Shown here: positions 1 through 7,616 of the stretch, piece by piece
Position numbering within the stretch: position 1 is the stretch's first letter
Layout of the letters: each line of letters begins with the position of its first letter
Assembly (NCBI RefSeq): GCF_005863245.1
Contig: NZ_VBUT01000003.1
Location: forward strand, 434,001-498,000
Length of the DNA stretch: 64,000 nucleotides
Direction of reading: 5' to 3'
DNA from: Nocardia cyriacigeorgica
Lineage (GTDB): Bacteria > Actinomycetota > Actinomycetes > Mycobacteriales > Mycobacteriaceae
Notes under the pieces: generated by a model
Databases searched by the model: none
The model's input: only the letters and a program-made list of their open reading frames with translations
What the model was told of the DNA's origin: nothing
Made by a program: the position numbers and the translations under genes

Positions 1-2
1 GC

Positions 3-1736
3 GGTTCCCGTCGCCGCGGACGCACGCCCGAGGAGAACTACCCGGCCGACGAGTTCGCCGGATCCGACGCCATCACCGAATCGCTGGGCGAACCGCCGCT
101 GCGTGACGCCAAGCCGATCGCCACCGAAGCCCCGGCCGAACCACCGAAGCCCAGGGCCAAGCCGAAGCCGGCCAAGGCCGTCGACCAGACTCCGCCGCCG
201 CCGAAGGAACCGGAGTTCGTCACCGACCGGGTCATCGAAGGCGATTACACGCTGCCGCCGATGAGCCTGCTCACCGATGGTGATCCGCCCAAGAAGCGCA
301 GTGCCGCCAATGAATCGATGATCGAGGCGATCACCGAGGTGCTGGTGCAGTTCAAGATCGACGCCGCGGTCACCGGGTTCGTGCGCGGGCCGACGGTCAC
401 CCGGTACGAGGTCGAACTCGGCCCTGGTGTGAAGGTCGAGAAGATCACCGCGCTGGCTCGCAATATCGCCTACGCGGTGGCCACCGAGAATGTCCGGCTG
501 CTCGCGCCGATCCCCGGCAAGTCGGCGGTCGGTATCGAGGTGCCCAACTCCGATCGCGAACTCGTGCGCCTCGCCGATGTGCTCAAGGCGCCCTCGACCC
601 GCAATGATCACCATCCGCTGGTGATCGGCCTCGGCAAGAACATCGAAGGCGAGTTCCTGGCGGCGAACCTGGCCAAGATGCCGCATCTGCTGGTCGCCGG
701 TTCCACTGGTTCCGGTAAATCGAGCTTCGTGAACTCGATGCTGGTGTCGCTGCTACAGCGGGCCACCCCGGAGGAGGTCAGGATGATCCTGATCGACCCG
801 AAGATGGTGGAACTGACCCCTTACGAGGGCATTCCGCACCTGATCACGCCCATCATCACCCAGCCGAAGAAGGCGGCGGCCGCGCTGGCCTGGCTGGTGG
901 AGGAGATGGAACAGCGCTATCAGGACATGCAGGCCAACAAGGTCCGCCATATCGACGACTTCAACAAGAAGGTGAAGTCGGGCGCGATCACCGCGCCGCT
1001 GGGCAGCGAGCGGGTCTACCGGCCGTATCCCTACATCCTGGCCATCGTGGACGAGCTGGCCGACCTGATGATGACCGCACCGCGTGACGTCGAGGACGCC
1101 ATCGTGCGGATCACCCAGAAGGCGCGCGCCGCGGGCATTCACCTGGTGCTGGCGACGCAGCGTCCGTCGGTGGACGTGGTAACGGGCCTGATCAAGACCA
1201 ATGTGCCCTCGCGGCTGGCGTTCGCGACGTCGTCGCTCACCGATTCGCGCGTCATCCTGGACCAGCCGGGCGCGGAGAAGCTCATCGGTATGGGCGATGG
1301 CCTGTTCCTGCCGATGGGTGCGGGCAAACCGACCCGCTTGCAGGGCGCCTATATCAGCGACGAAGAGATCCACGCCGTCGTCGAATTCACCAAGAACCAG
1401 GCCGAACCCGAGTACACCGAGGGCGTCACCGCGGCCAAGGCGGGCGAGAAGAAGGACGTCGATCCCGATATCGGCGACGATCTGGACCTGTTCTTGCAGG
1501 CGGTGGAGTTGGTGGTCACCTCACAGTTCGGTTCCACCTCGATGTTGCAGCGCAAACTGCGGGTCGGATTTGCGAAAGCCGGCCGGCTCATGGACCTGAT
1601 GGAGACCCGCAATGTGGTGGGTCCCAGCGAGGGTTCCAAAGCGCGTGATGTGCTGGTGAAACCGGATGAGCTCGAAGGGCTGCTGTGGTCGATCCGCGGC
1701 GGTGGTGACGAGCCGCCGCCGGAGCCGGAGGACTGA
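3..1736 (+). CDS. ftsK: DNA translocase FtsK, C-terminal part (5' end outside window)
   Basis: The frame is open from the first bases of the window, so the N-terminal membrane part lies upstream. The visible part starts with a Pro/Ala/Lys-rich linker (to about base 230). The RecA-like motor follows, with Walker A GSTGSGKS near bases 699-722 and a Walker B-type segment [13 protein letters not shown] near 1036-1075. The last 70 residues form the winged-helix gamma domain ([21 protein letters not shown]), which in this family reads KOPS sequences and contacts XerD. FtsK pumps chromosome-terminus DNA through the closing septum. The gene ends in an acidic Pro/Glu tail (EPPPEPED). It occupies the position of Rv2748c in the syntenic mycobacterial locus. 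Confidence 0.96.
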   Translation, partial: GSRRRGRTPEENYPADEFAGSDAITESLGEPPLRDAKPIATEAPAEPPKPRAKPKPAKAVDQTPPPPKEPEFVTDRVIEGDYTLPPMSLLTDGDPPKKRSAANESMIEAITEVLVQFKIDAAVTGFVRGPTVTRYEVELGPGVKVEKITALARNIAYAVATENVRLLAPIPGKSAVGIEVPNSDRELVRLADVLKAPSTRNDHHPLVIGLGKNIEGEFLAANLAKMPHLLVAGSTGSGKSSFVNSMLVSLLQRATPEEVRMILIDPKMVELTPYEGIPHLITPIITQPKKAAAALAWLVEEMEQRYQDMQANKVRHIDDFNKKVKSGAITAPLGSERVYRPYPYILAIVDELADLMMTAPRDVEDAIVRITQKARAAGIHLVLATQRPSVDVVTGLIKTNVPSRLAFATSSLTDSRVILDQPGAEKLIGMGDGLFLPMGAGKPTRLQGAYISDEEIHAVVEFTKNQAEPEYTEGVTAAKAGEKKDVDPDIGDDLDLFLQAVELVVTSQFGSTSMLQRKLRVGFAKAGRLMDLMETRNVVGPSEGSKARDVLVKPDELEGLLWSIRGGGDEPPPEPED

Positions 1737-1822
1737 CCGGTCGGCTCTTGTCCGGAAGGTTTGCTCTGGCCGATCCGCTCGCTGGGCGCGGGCGGGATCG
1801 GACGAGGAGTGACCTCCGTCGA

Positions 1823-1888
1823 GGCTCACCGTGGAGTCGAACCACGCGACCGGGGCTTATGAGACCCCGGCGGCAACCTGCGTGAGCC
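1823..1888 (-). other. 66-nt tRNA-Met-like element with reduced D arm
   Basis: On the minus strand this folds as a tRNA with a perfect 7-bp acceptor stem (GGCTCAC/GTGAGCC), a 5-bp anticodon stem with one G-U pair, loop CTCATAA (anticodon CAT), a 5-nt variable loop and a 5-bp T stem with the canonical TTCGACT loop. Only 13 nt join the acceptor and anticodon stems, where a normal tRNA has about 19. They can form at most a GCA/TGC mini-hairpin with loop GGT. No CCA is encoded, and the base after the acceptor stem would be U. The intact stems argue against simple decay. It could be a pseudogene, an unusual tRNA or a non-translational tRNA mimic. It lies just beyond the hairpin that follows tRNA-Arg. 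Confidence 0.6.
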
Positions 1889-1890
1889 AT

Positions 1891-1918
1891 GGGCCGAGCG
1901 CTGGACGGCGCTCGGCCC
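1891..1918 (-). terminator. hairpin directly after tRNA-Arg
   Basis: Perfect 10-bp inverted repeat GGGCCGAGCG/CGCTCGGCCC with an 8-nt loop, beginning 3 nt beyond the 3' end of the tRNA-Arg gene on the minus strand. It lacks a U tract, as is common for actinobacterial terminators. It sits exactly between tRNA-Arg and the tRNA-like element, so it may instead be a processing signal if both are co-transcribed. Confidence 0.55.
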
Positions 1919-1921
1919 GCG

Positions 1922-1994
1922 TGCGCTCGGGAGGATTCGAACCTCCAGCCTTCTGAGTCGTAGTCAGACGCTCTGTCCGTTGAGCTACGAGCGC
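1922..1994 (-). tRNA. tRNA-Arg (anticodon ACG)
   Basis: Full cloverleaf read on the minus strand: acceptor stem GCGCTCG/CGAGCGC, D arm with the GTAGCTCAACGGACAGAGC pattern, anticodon stem TCTGA/TCAGA with loop CTACGAC (anticodon ACG), and T arm GGAGG-TTCGAAT-CCTCC. Length is 73 nt with discriminator A. CCA is not encoded. The ACG anticodon, after wobble deamination to inosine, reads CGU, CGC and CGA arginine codons. Confidence 0.97.
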
Positions 1995-2156
1995 GAAATG
2001 GCATGACAATTCCGGAATCAACGAACCGGAACAATTGGGCCGTTTTGCGGACCCAGGCGCCCCGCAATTCTTCATGCGAATATAAATGCGCACGAAAAAG
2101 GGGCCATTCCTGGCTGTCGCCCTGGAATGACCCCTGCCGGATCCGAAAAGGTCTGG

Positions 2157-2285
2157 CTAGGGGCTGCTCCGGGCGCGAGCGAGGCTGTCGCAGTTCAGCG
2201 TGGCCTCGGGCATGACGAATTCACCGAGTCGGCGTGCGACGCCGAGACGGCGCATCTGCCGCTCGTGAATGCGCTGCACGTTCAT
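2157..2285 (-). CDS. possible small basic protein, 42 aa
   Basis: A short minus-strand frame starting MNVQRIHERQMRRLGVARRL. A purine-rich AAAGG lies 7 nt before the ATG. Its codons show the G/C third-position preference of real genes here, whereas the flanks are AT-richer. It is rich in Arg in the first half and has no membrane segment. I recognise no family. It lies in an otherwise gene-free stretch between tRNA-Arg and the TerC gene. Conservation in related genomes would decide whether it is translated. Confidence 0.35.
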   Translation of the reverse strand: MNVQRIHERQMRRLGVARRLGEFVMPEATLNCDSLARARSSP

Positions 2286-2640
2286 GGTCCGGCCTTTCGT
2301 CTCAGGTAGGTGTTTCGATGACGGGTTCCACGGTAGCAGCCGAATAACGTTCCAGAAAAGAGTTTTTCGGCGGTGAATAATTGTCGAGTCGGGAATGCTG
2401 GTGCAGCGGTGGGTCGTCGAACACCTGGGCGCCAGCCCGCTCGGCGATCCGCACACCGTCGGCACGGCCGTCGGTGTGCGGATCGCGTCGGGTCCATTGC
2501 AACCCACCCCGACGAGACGGACATCACGCCGCGCGGTGACCTGCGCGGGATGTGAAATCATGGTGAGCAACCAACCCGCAAGCCGAGTGAATCGGGCAAA
2601 TCGGGCATGATTGACGCCATGAGTCTTACTGCCGATCGGA
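2286..2640. other. gene-free stretch upstream of terC-like gene
   Basis: About 350 bases without a convincing coding frame. The left part (2320-2400) is clearly AT-richer than its surroundings and could hold promoters. It contains the long hairpin at 2444-2486. I looked for the yybP-ykoY manganese riboswitch that precedes some TerC genes and did not see its conserved core. Confidence 0.6.
2444..2486. repeat. 43-nt near-perfect inverted repeat
   Basis: The 15-bp arms GCGATCCGCACACCG and CGGTGTGCGGATCGC are perfectly complementary. After one T-T mismatch the stem continues with four more pairs (CGGC/GCCG). It stands 162 bases before the terC-like start and is not at the end of any clear gene on either strand. 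It could be a terminator, a transcript leader structure or an operator for a dimeric regulator. Confidence 0.7.
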
Positions 2641-2647
2641 GCGCACC

Positions 2648-3634
2648 ATGCAGGTGACCGCGCTGGAGTGGGGGATCACCATCGCGGTGATCCTCGGTTT
2701 GTTCGTCTTCGACTTCTTCGCCCACGTACGCACCCCGCACGAGCCGACCTTCCGTGAGTCCGCCTTCTGGTCGGCGGTCTACATCGGCCTCGCGCTGGCC
2801 TTCGGTGGTTTCATCGCCTGGAAGTGGGGCGGAACCTTCGCCGGGGAGTACTACGCGGGCTTCGTCACCGAGAAGGCGCTCTCGGTGGACAACCTGTTCG
2901 TGTTCCTGATCATCATGTCCACCTTCGCGGTGCCCCGGATGTACCAGCAGAAGGTGCTGCTCATCGGCATCGTGGTGGCCTTGGTCATGCGCGGTGTGTT
3001 CATCGCCGTCGGTGCCGCCGCGATCAGCGCGTTCAGCTGGGTGTTCTACCTGTTCGGCCTGTTCCTGGTCTACACCGCGGTCAAACTGCTGCGTGAGAGC
3101 GGCCACGAGGTCGAGGAGGAACAGAAACGCGACAGCCGCATCGTCGCGCTGACCAAGAAGATGGTGCCGACGACCGACGAATACGACGGCGACAAGCTGA
3201 TCACCAAGATCAACGGCCGTCGCGCCGTCACCCCGATGCTGCTGGCGCTGCTGGCGATCGGCTTCGCCGATCTGCTGTTCGCGCTGGACTCCATCCCCGC
3301 CATCTACGGCCTGACCGAACAGCCCTACATCGTGTTCGTGGCCAACGCGTTCGCGCTGATGGGCCTGCGTCAGCTGTACTTCCTGATCGGCGGCCTGCTC
3401 GACCGGCTGGTGTACCTGTCCTACGGCCTGTCGGCGATCCTGGCCTTCATCGGCGTGAAGCTGGTGCTGCACGCCCTGCACGAGAACACGCTGCCGTTCA
3501 TCAACGGCGGTGAACACGTCTCGGTGCCGGAGATCTCCACCGCGTTCTCGCTGTCGGTCATCATCGGCATCCTGGTGATCGCGACGGTGGCCAGTCTGGT
3601 GCGCACCAAACAGACGAACAAGGCGGCAAAGTAG
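2648..3634 (+). CDS. TerC/Alx family integral membrane protein
   Basis: 328 residues, hydrophobic throughout, with about eight or nine membrane segments. The TerC signature is present: acidic residues inside membrane helices, as in KALSVDNLFVFLII (about residues 76-89) and ADLLFALDSIPAIYG (about 206-220). Family members such as Alx and MntX-type proteins export or handle Mn2+, and original TerC is linked to tellurite resistance. A hydrophilic loop (ESGHEVEEEQKRDSRIVAL) lies mid-protein. The tail is short and basic. Rv2723 in the mycobacterial recA-lexA region is the likely counterpart, here moved to the ftsK side. Substrate is not settled by sequence alone. Confidence 0.9.
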   Translation: MQVTALEWGITIAVILGLFVFDFFAHVRTPHEPTFRESAFWSAVYIGLALAFGGFIAWKWGGTFAGEYYAGFVTEKALSVDNLFVFLIIMSTFAVPRMYQQKVLLIGIVVALVMRGVFIAVGAAAISAFSWVFYLFGLFLVYTAVKLLRESGHEVEEEQKRDSRIVALTKKMVPTTDEYDGDKLITKINGRRAVTPMLLALLAIGFADLLFALDSIPAIYGLTEQPYIVFVANAFALMGLRQLYFLIGGLLDRLVYLSYGLSAILAFIGVKLVLHALHENTLPFINGGEHVSVPEISTAFSLSVIIGILVIATVASLVRTKQTNKAAK

Positions 3635-3641
3635 TGGCAAC

Positions 3642-3679
3642 CCGGCGGTGCCGGCCGGTGTCCCGGCCGGCACCGCCGG
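3642..3679. terminator. bidirectional terminator, 17-bp perfect stem
   Basis: CCGGCGGTGCCGGCCGG, loop TGTC, then the exact reverse complement. It starts 7 bases after the terC-like stop and ends 3 bases before the stop of the convergent YciI-like gene, so it can serve both strands. There is no U tract on the plus side. Confidence 0.85.
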
Positions 3680-3682
3680 TGC

Positions 3683-3970
3683 TCACACCTGGCTCATGGC
3701 CCCGAAAATGGGCAGCCACTCCTGCACCCGGACCTCGGTGATCAGGTTCTCGCGGGCGAACGGGTCTTCGGCCAGCAGGGTGCGCAGCGCTGGCTCGTCG
3801 TCGGCCCGGAACACCAGCAGGGCACCCGAACCGTCCGGGTACGGGCCGCAGGTCAGCAGCGCGCCCTCGGCCAGCCGGTCGGCCAGCCAGCCACGGTGCT
3901 CGGGGCGATACTCGTCGCGCCCGGGCACGGTGTCGGCGGTGTAGGTGTAGTGGACGGCGAACAGCGGCAC
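3683..3970 (-). CDS. YciI-like (YCII) domain protein
   Basis: 95 residues from a GTG start (VPLFAVHYTYTADTV). Short alpha/beta protein with the YCII pattern: N-terminal strand FAVHYTY, then HRGWLADRLAEG with the conserved His, a glycine-containing strand (GALLVFRADDEPALRTLLAEDPF) and a C-terminal VRVQEWLPIFG. YciI proteins are dimeric ferredoxin-fold relatives of muconolactone isomerase, and the His-Asp pair suggests an enzyme, but no reaction is assigned. A longer frame exists upstream, but it would run into the end of the GNAT gene, and homology begins only at this start. Rv2749 is the probable counterpart. Confidence 0.75.
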   Translation of the reverse strand: MPLFAVHYTYTADTVPGRDEYRPEHRGWLADRLAEGALLTCGPYPDGSGALLVFRADDEPALRTLLAEDPFARENLITEVRVQEWLPIFGAMSQV

Positions 3971-4007
3971 GTCGGATCGCTTTCTGTCGAAGGTGGGCAG
4001 GAGCCGC

Positions 4008-4622
4008 TCAGAGGGTGAGCAGCATCCGAGTGTTGCCGAGAGTGTTCGGCTTGACGTAGCTGAGGTCGAGGAATTCGGCGACACCGGTGTCGTAGGACCG
4101 GCACATCTCGGCGTACACCTCGGCCGTCACCGGCGTGCCGTCGATCTCGACGAACCCGTGCCGGGAGAAGAACTCCACCTCGAAGGTCAGCACGAACACC
4201 CGGCTCAGCTCCAGCTCCCTGGCCACCTCGATCAGCCGGCGCACGATGAGCTTGCCCACACCCTGGCCCTTCACATCCGGGTGCACCGCGACCGTGCGGA
4301 CCTCACCCAGATCGGCCCACAGCACGTGCAGCGCGCCGCAACCGACCAGCCTGCCGTCTTGTTCGGCGACCCAGAATTCCTGCACGGCCTCGTAGAGGTT
4401 GACCAGATTCTTCTCCAGCAGGATCCGGCCCGAATAGACGTCCACCAGGGCTTTGATCGCCGGGACGTCCGAGGTTCGGGCACGGCGCACCGTCGGGACA
4501 CGATCATGCGTGCCTGCCGATGCGGTGGCGGGCGCGTCGGGCGGCGCCGCGCCTGCGGGATCGGCGGGCACCGCGGCGGGTGCGTCGCTGGTCGAACCAC
4601 TCAGTGGTCCCCGTGAGGTCAT
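4008..4622 (-). CDS. GNAT acetyltransferase, ArgA-type (N-acetylglutamate synthase)
   Basis: 204 residues. After a roughly 45-residue Ala/Pro/Ser-rich leader comes a GNAT fold: VRRARTSDVPAIKALV, then the acetyl-CoA pyrophosphate loop DVKGQGVGKLIVRRLI (Q/R-x-x-G-x-G/A form). It closes with VFVLTFEVEFFSRHGFVEID. It has no amino-acid-kinase domain. The same short form next to ftsK and pgsA in mycobacteria (Rv2747) is a single-domain N-acetylglutamate synthase that starts arginine synthesis, and I infer the same here. The gene points away from pgsA. Confidence 0.78.
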   Translation of the reverse strand: MTSRGPLSGSTSDAPAAVPADPAGAAPPDAPATASAGTHDRVPTVRRARTSDVPAIKALVDVYSGRILLEKNLVNLYEAVQEFWVAEQDGRLVGCGALHVLWADLGEVRTVAVHPDVKGQGVGKLIVRRLIEVARELELSRVFVLTFEVEFFSRHGFVEIDGTPVTAEVYAEMCRSYDTGVAEFLDLSYVKPNTLGNTRMLLTL

Positions 4623-4732
4623 GGGGTGCACAGTAGTCGGCCCCGCTACCGATAGGCTGGAGATGTGCCGCACACCCAGTCGTACCGCTCAACGCATCGC
4701 GCCGGGCAGCGCGACTGGATTCAGAGGCGGCT

Positions 4733-5389
4733 ATGAGCGTGCAGCCCGAGGAAATGGATCGCGGCTGGTCCGGCCCGGCGCCGCTGCGCCCGGGTCTGGT
4801 GCCGCCGCCCGCCGAGCCCGCCGTTCCGCTGTTGAACATCGCGAACGTGCTGACCATGGCCAGGATCGCGCTCGTGCCGCTGTTCGTGCTCGCGCTGTTC
4901 GCCGACGGCGGTCATGACACCGCCTGGCGGATCACCGCCGCGGCGCTGTTCGGGCTGGCCGCGATCACCGACCGATTCGATGGGCAACTGGCCCGCAAAT
5001 ACGGCCTGGTCACCGACTTCGGCAAACTCGCCGATCCCATCGCCGACAAGGCGCTGATCGGTTCCGCGCTGATCGGATTGTCGGTCCTGGGTGATCTGGC
5101 CTGGTGGATGACGATCGTGATCTGCGGTCGCGAACTGAGCGTCACGCTGTTGCGGCTGGTGGTGGTGCGCCGCGGCGTCATCCCGGCCGGTCGCGGCGGC
5201 AAGCTGAAGACCCTGGTGCAGTCGCTGGCCATCGCGGTGCTCGTGCTGCCGCTGTCCGGCGGATTCGCCACCGCGGGGATGGCGCTGATGTGGCTGGCGC
5301 TGGTGCTCACGGTGGCCACCGGACTCGATTACGTCGGCCAGGCGGCGCGCGTGTGGTTCGCCGGATCTCCCCGTCACCGCAACGGATGA
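4733..5389 (+). CDS. pgsA: CDP-alcohol phosphatidyltransferase, PgsA type
   Basis: 218 residues. The complete family motif D-x2-D-G-x2-A-R-x8-G-x3-D-x3-D is present at residues 80-105 (D80, D83, G84, A87, R88, G97, D101, D105). These bind the metal and the CDP-diacylglycerol substrate. About five further membrane helices follow. The family transfers a phosphatidyl group to an alcohol, here most likely glycerol-3-phosphate on the way to phosphatidylglycerol and cardiolipin, as for the pgsA next to ftsK in other actinobacteria. The first 30 residues are a Pro-rich cytosolic leader. The stop overlaps the cinA start (ATGA), so the two are translationally coupled. Confidence 0.9.
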   Translation: MSVQPEEMDRGWSGPAPLRPGLVPPPAEPAVPLLNIANVLTMARIALVPLFVLALFADGGHDTAWRITAAALFGLAAITDRFDGQLARKYGLVTDFGKLADPIADKALIGSALIGLSVLGDLAWWMTIVICGRELSVTLLRLVVVRRGVIPAGRGGKLKTLVQSLAIAVLVLPLSGGFATAGMALMWLALVLTVATGLDYVGQAARVWFAGSPRHRNG

Positions 5390-5889
5390 GCGATCCGCTC
5401 ACCCCGCAGGTGCCCGCCGCCGAACTGGTGGCCGCGCTGGCCGAAGCCGGCCAGACCGTCGCCACCGCCGAATCATTGACCGCCGGCCTGCTCAGCGCCA
5501 CCATCGCGGGCGTTCCCGGTGCCAGCGCGGTGCTGCGCGGCGGCCTGGTGGTCTACGCCACCGACCTCAAACACAGCCTGGCCGGAGTCGGCTCGGACGT
5601 GCTCGACACCGAAGGGCCGGTGGCCGCCAGCACCGCCGAACAGCTCGCCGTCGGCGCGCGCACCCGCTGCGGCGCCGACTGGGGTGTGGGCCTGACCGGC
5701 GTCGCCGGGCCGGACCGGCAGGGCGGATACCCGGTCGGCACAGTGTTCCTCGGACTGGCTGGTCCCGGGCATACCGAGGTGATGCGGTTGAAACTGTCCG
5801 GCGACCGGTGGAACATCAGACTCGGTGCGGCGCGGGCCGCGGTCGCCGAGCTGCTGCGATGTGTGCGGGCTCCGGCGGCGGCGGACTGA
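5386..5889 (+). CDS. CinA C-terminal domain protein (nicotinamide-nucleotide amidase family)
   Basis: 167 residues, consisting only of the CinA C-terminal domain: AESLTAGLLSATIAGVPGASAVLRGG at the N-terminus, VVYATDLKHSLAGV, then GVGLTGVAGPDRQGGYPVGTVF with the Gly-rich core. In other bacteria this domain deamidates nicotinamide mononucleotide for NAD recycling (PncC). The N-terminal CinA/MoaB-like domain of full-length CinA is absent. The ATG overlaps the pgsA stop as ATGA. The arrangement pgsA-cinA-clgR is conserved in many actinobacteria. Confidence 0.88.
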   Translation: MSDPLTPQVPAAELVAALAEAGQTVATAESLTAGLLSATIAGVPGASAVLRGGLVVYATDLKHSLAGVGSDVLDTEGPVAASTAEQLAVGARTRCGADWGVGLTGVAGPDRQGGYPVGTVFLGLAGPGHTEVMRLKLSGDRWNIRLGAARAAVAELLRCVRAPAAAD

Positions 5890-5895
5890 TTCGCG

Positions 5896-5909
5896 GCGAG
5901 ATCTCTCGC
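5896..5909. promoter_or_regulatory. GCGAGA-TC-TCTCGC palindrome upstream of clgR
   Basis: Inverted repeat with 6-bp arms and 2-bp spacer, 89 bases before the clgR start. ClgR regulators bind TCGC/GCGA-containing dyads and activate their own operon, so this is a candidate autoregulatory site. The assignment rests on position and resemblance only. Confidence 0.4.
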
Positions 5910-5912
5910 TCG

Positions 5913-5939
5913 GGAACCAACCGCACGCACCTGGACGTT
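5913..5939 (+). promoter_or_regulatory. candidate ECF (SigE-like) promoter for clgR
   Basis: GGAAC at 5913-5917 and CGTT at 5936-5939, separated by 18 bases, fit the GGAAC/GTT pattern of actinobacterial SigE/SigH promoters. In M. tuberculosis the clgR-pspA operon is SigE-controlled under envelope stress. The ATG of clgR follows 58 bases downstream. Confidence 0.5.
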
Positions 5940-5997
5940 GTGCCAGAAAGCGGCGCATGCGCGCCGACGCCTGGAGACAGGGAGTGAGGAGACCGAG

Positions 5998-6444
5998 ATG
6001 ACGCTGCTGCGAGAAGCGATCGGTGACAGTCTGCGGCGTGCGCGTCTCGCCCAGCAGCGAACTCTGCGGGAGGTGTCCACATCCGCACGGGTGAGCCTGG
6101 GCTACCTGTCGGAGGTCGAACGAGGCCGCAAAGAGGCCTCGAGCGAGCTGCTGGCCGCGATCTGCGAGGCCCTCGATGTTCCGTTGTCGCGAGTGCTGTG
6201 GGACGTGAGCACGATCATGGCCGGTGTGGACGATGTGCGTGAGCCCGCCGTCGCGGTGCCCGCGGGCCCGGGTGCGGCGCAGGCCCCGGCGGCCGCCGAC
6301 GAGGCCGATGCCGCGCCCGCCGAGCCCGCCACCGCCACGATGTCGGTGGCCGGTGCCGAGGTGCGCCCGTACATCGATGGCGACACCAGGATCGTCATCC
6401 CCGCGCCGCGTTCGGACACCCTGGTTCTGGTGAGGAGCGCGTGA
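5998..6444 (+). CDS. clgR: XRE-family transcriptional activator ClgR
   Basis: 148 residues from the ATG behind a GGAGTGAGGAG ribosome site. The N-terminal helix-turn-helix (about 12-70; [20 protein letters not shown]) ends in the [10 protein letters not shown] stretch typical of ClgR. This activator turns on clpP protease genes and, with SigE, the psp stress operon. The second half is Ala/Pro-rich and probably flexible, ending LVLVRSA. ClgR levels are set by ClpP proteolysis through the C-terminus in relatives. The gene heads clgR-pspA-pspM as in M. tuberculosis. Confidence 0.9.
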   Translation: MTLLREAIGDSLRRARLAQQRTLREVSTSARVSLGYLSEVERGRKEASSELLAAICEALDVPLSRVLWDVSTIMAGVDDVREPAVAVPAGPGAAQAPAAADEADAAPAEPATATMSVAGAEVRPYIDGDTRIVIPAPRSDTLVLVRSA

Positions 6445-6660
6445 GCCGGAAATCGGCGGTGTGCCGTGGCAACGCTGCGGCCCACCGGCAAGAGCGGATA
6501 GATTCGTCATAGGCGGCGGAAGCGGACCGTGGCCGACCCTACTCGCGGGGTTGGCCCGGTCCAGGCGCCTCATGGTGGAGGATAGGCACATATCGGGTGC
6601 GTGACGGTCGCGCACTGGAGTCGCGCACAGCGGCGCAGCAGATGGAGGCGGGATCAATCG

Positions 6661-7494
6661 ATGGCTAATCCGTTCGTCAAGGCCTGGAAATACATGATGG
6701 CCCTCTTCGACTCCAAGATCGAAGAGCACGCGGATCCGAAGGTCCAGATTCAGCAGGCTATCGAGGAAGCGCAGCGCCAGCACCAGGCCCTCTCGCAGCA
6801 GGCCGCGTCGGTCATCGGCAACCAGCGTCAGCTGGAGATGAAGCTGAACCGTCAGCTCGACGAGGTCGAGAAGCTCAACGCCAACGCCCGTCAGGCCGTC
6901 ACCCTGGCCGATCAGGCGACCGCCGCGGGCGATACCGAGAAGGCGATCCAGTACACCAACGCGGCCGAGGCCTTCGCCGCGCAGCTGGTCACCGCCGAGC
7001 AGTCGGTGGAAGACCTGAAGGTGCTCCACGATCAGTCGTTGCAGGCCGCCGCGCAGGCCAAGAAGGCGGTCGAGCAGAACGCCATGCTGCTACAGCAGAA
7101 GGTCGCCGAGCGCACCAAGCTGCTCAGCCAGCTCGAGCAGGCCAAGATGCAGGAGCAGGTCAGCGCCTCGCTACAGCAGATGGACTCCACGCTGTCGGCC
7201 CCCGGCTCCACGCCGAGCCTGGACGCGGTGCGCGAGAAGATCGAACGCCGCTACGCGACCGCGCTCGGCTCGGCCGAACTCGCCCAGAACTCCGTGCAGG
7301 GCCGCATGCTCGAGGTGCAGCAGGCCAGCATCCAGATGGCCGGGCACAGCAAGCTCGAGCAGATCCGCGCCTCGATGCGCGGGGATGCGCTGCCCTCCGG
7401 TGGCGCCGCACCGGCGATCAACCCGGCGCAGGCGCAGGCCGATCCGGCGCAGCCGCAACCGCAGATGAACAAGGGCCAGACCGCCCAGCAGTAG
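6661..7494 (+). CDS. pspA: phage-shock protein PspA/IM30
   Basis: 277 residues from ATG ([19 protein letters not shown]) behind GGAGGCGGG. Almost entirely alpha-helical coiled coil rich in Gln, Glu, Lys and Ala, with an amphipathic N-terminal helix that contacts membrane lipids, as in ESCRT-III-like PspA/Vipp1 proteins. It stabilises the damaged cytoplasmic membrane. The last 40 residues are a Pro/Gln/Ala-rich tail. This is the counterpart of the mycobacterial 35-kDa antigen (Rv2744c). A further in-frame start exists 60 bases upstream but lies before the ribosome site and lacks homology. Confidence 0.94.
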   Translation: MANPFVKAWKYMMALFDSKIEEHADPKVQIQQAIEEAQRQHQALSQQAASVIGNQRQLEMKLNRQLDEVEKLNANARQAVTLADQATAAGDTEKAIQYTNAAEAFAAQLVTAEQSVEDLKVLHDQSLQAAAQAKKAVEQNAMLLQQKVAERTKLLSQLEQAKMQEQVSASLQQMDSTLSAPGSTPSLDAVREKIERRYATALGSAELAQNSVQGRMLEVQQASIQMAGHSKLEQIRASMRGDALPSGGAAPAINPAQAQADPAQPQPQMNKGQTAQQ

Positions 7495-7616
7495 CGGCGG
7501 GGAAGAATAATGGTGGCGAGCGTGCGGGCGTCCGGTAGACCGATCGGCGCCCGCACCCGCCCCGAATGCCGGCCGCCCGGCGGGGCGGTCGTAGTGGTGT
7601 CGGCGGAAGGATTGAC

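Noticed and set aside
2286..2640. yybP-ykoY manganese riboswitch before the TerC gene
   Set aside because: The conserved core of that riboswitch was not found; only a simple hairpin is present.
1737..2640. Integrated element at the tRNA-Arg gene
   Set aside because: No integrase gene and no duplicated tRNA 3' end were seen on either side.
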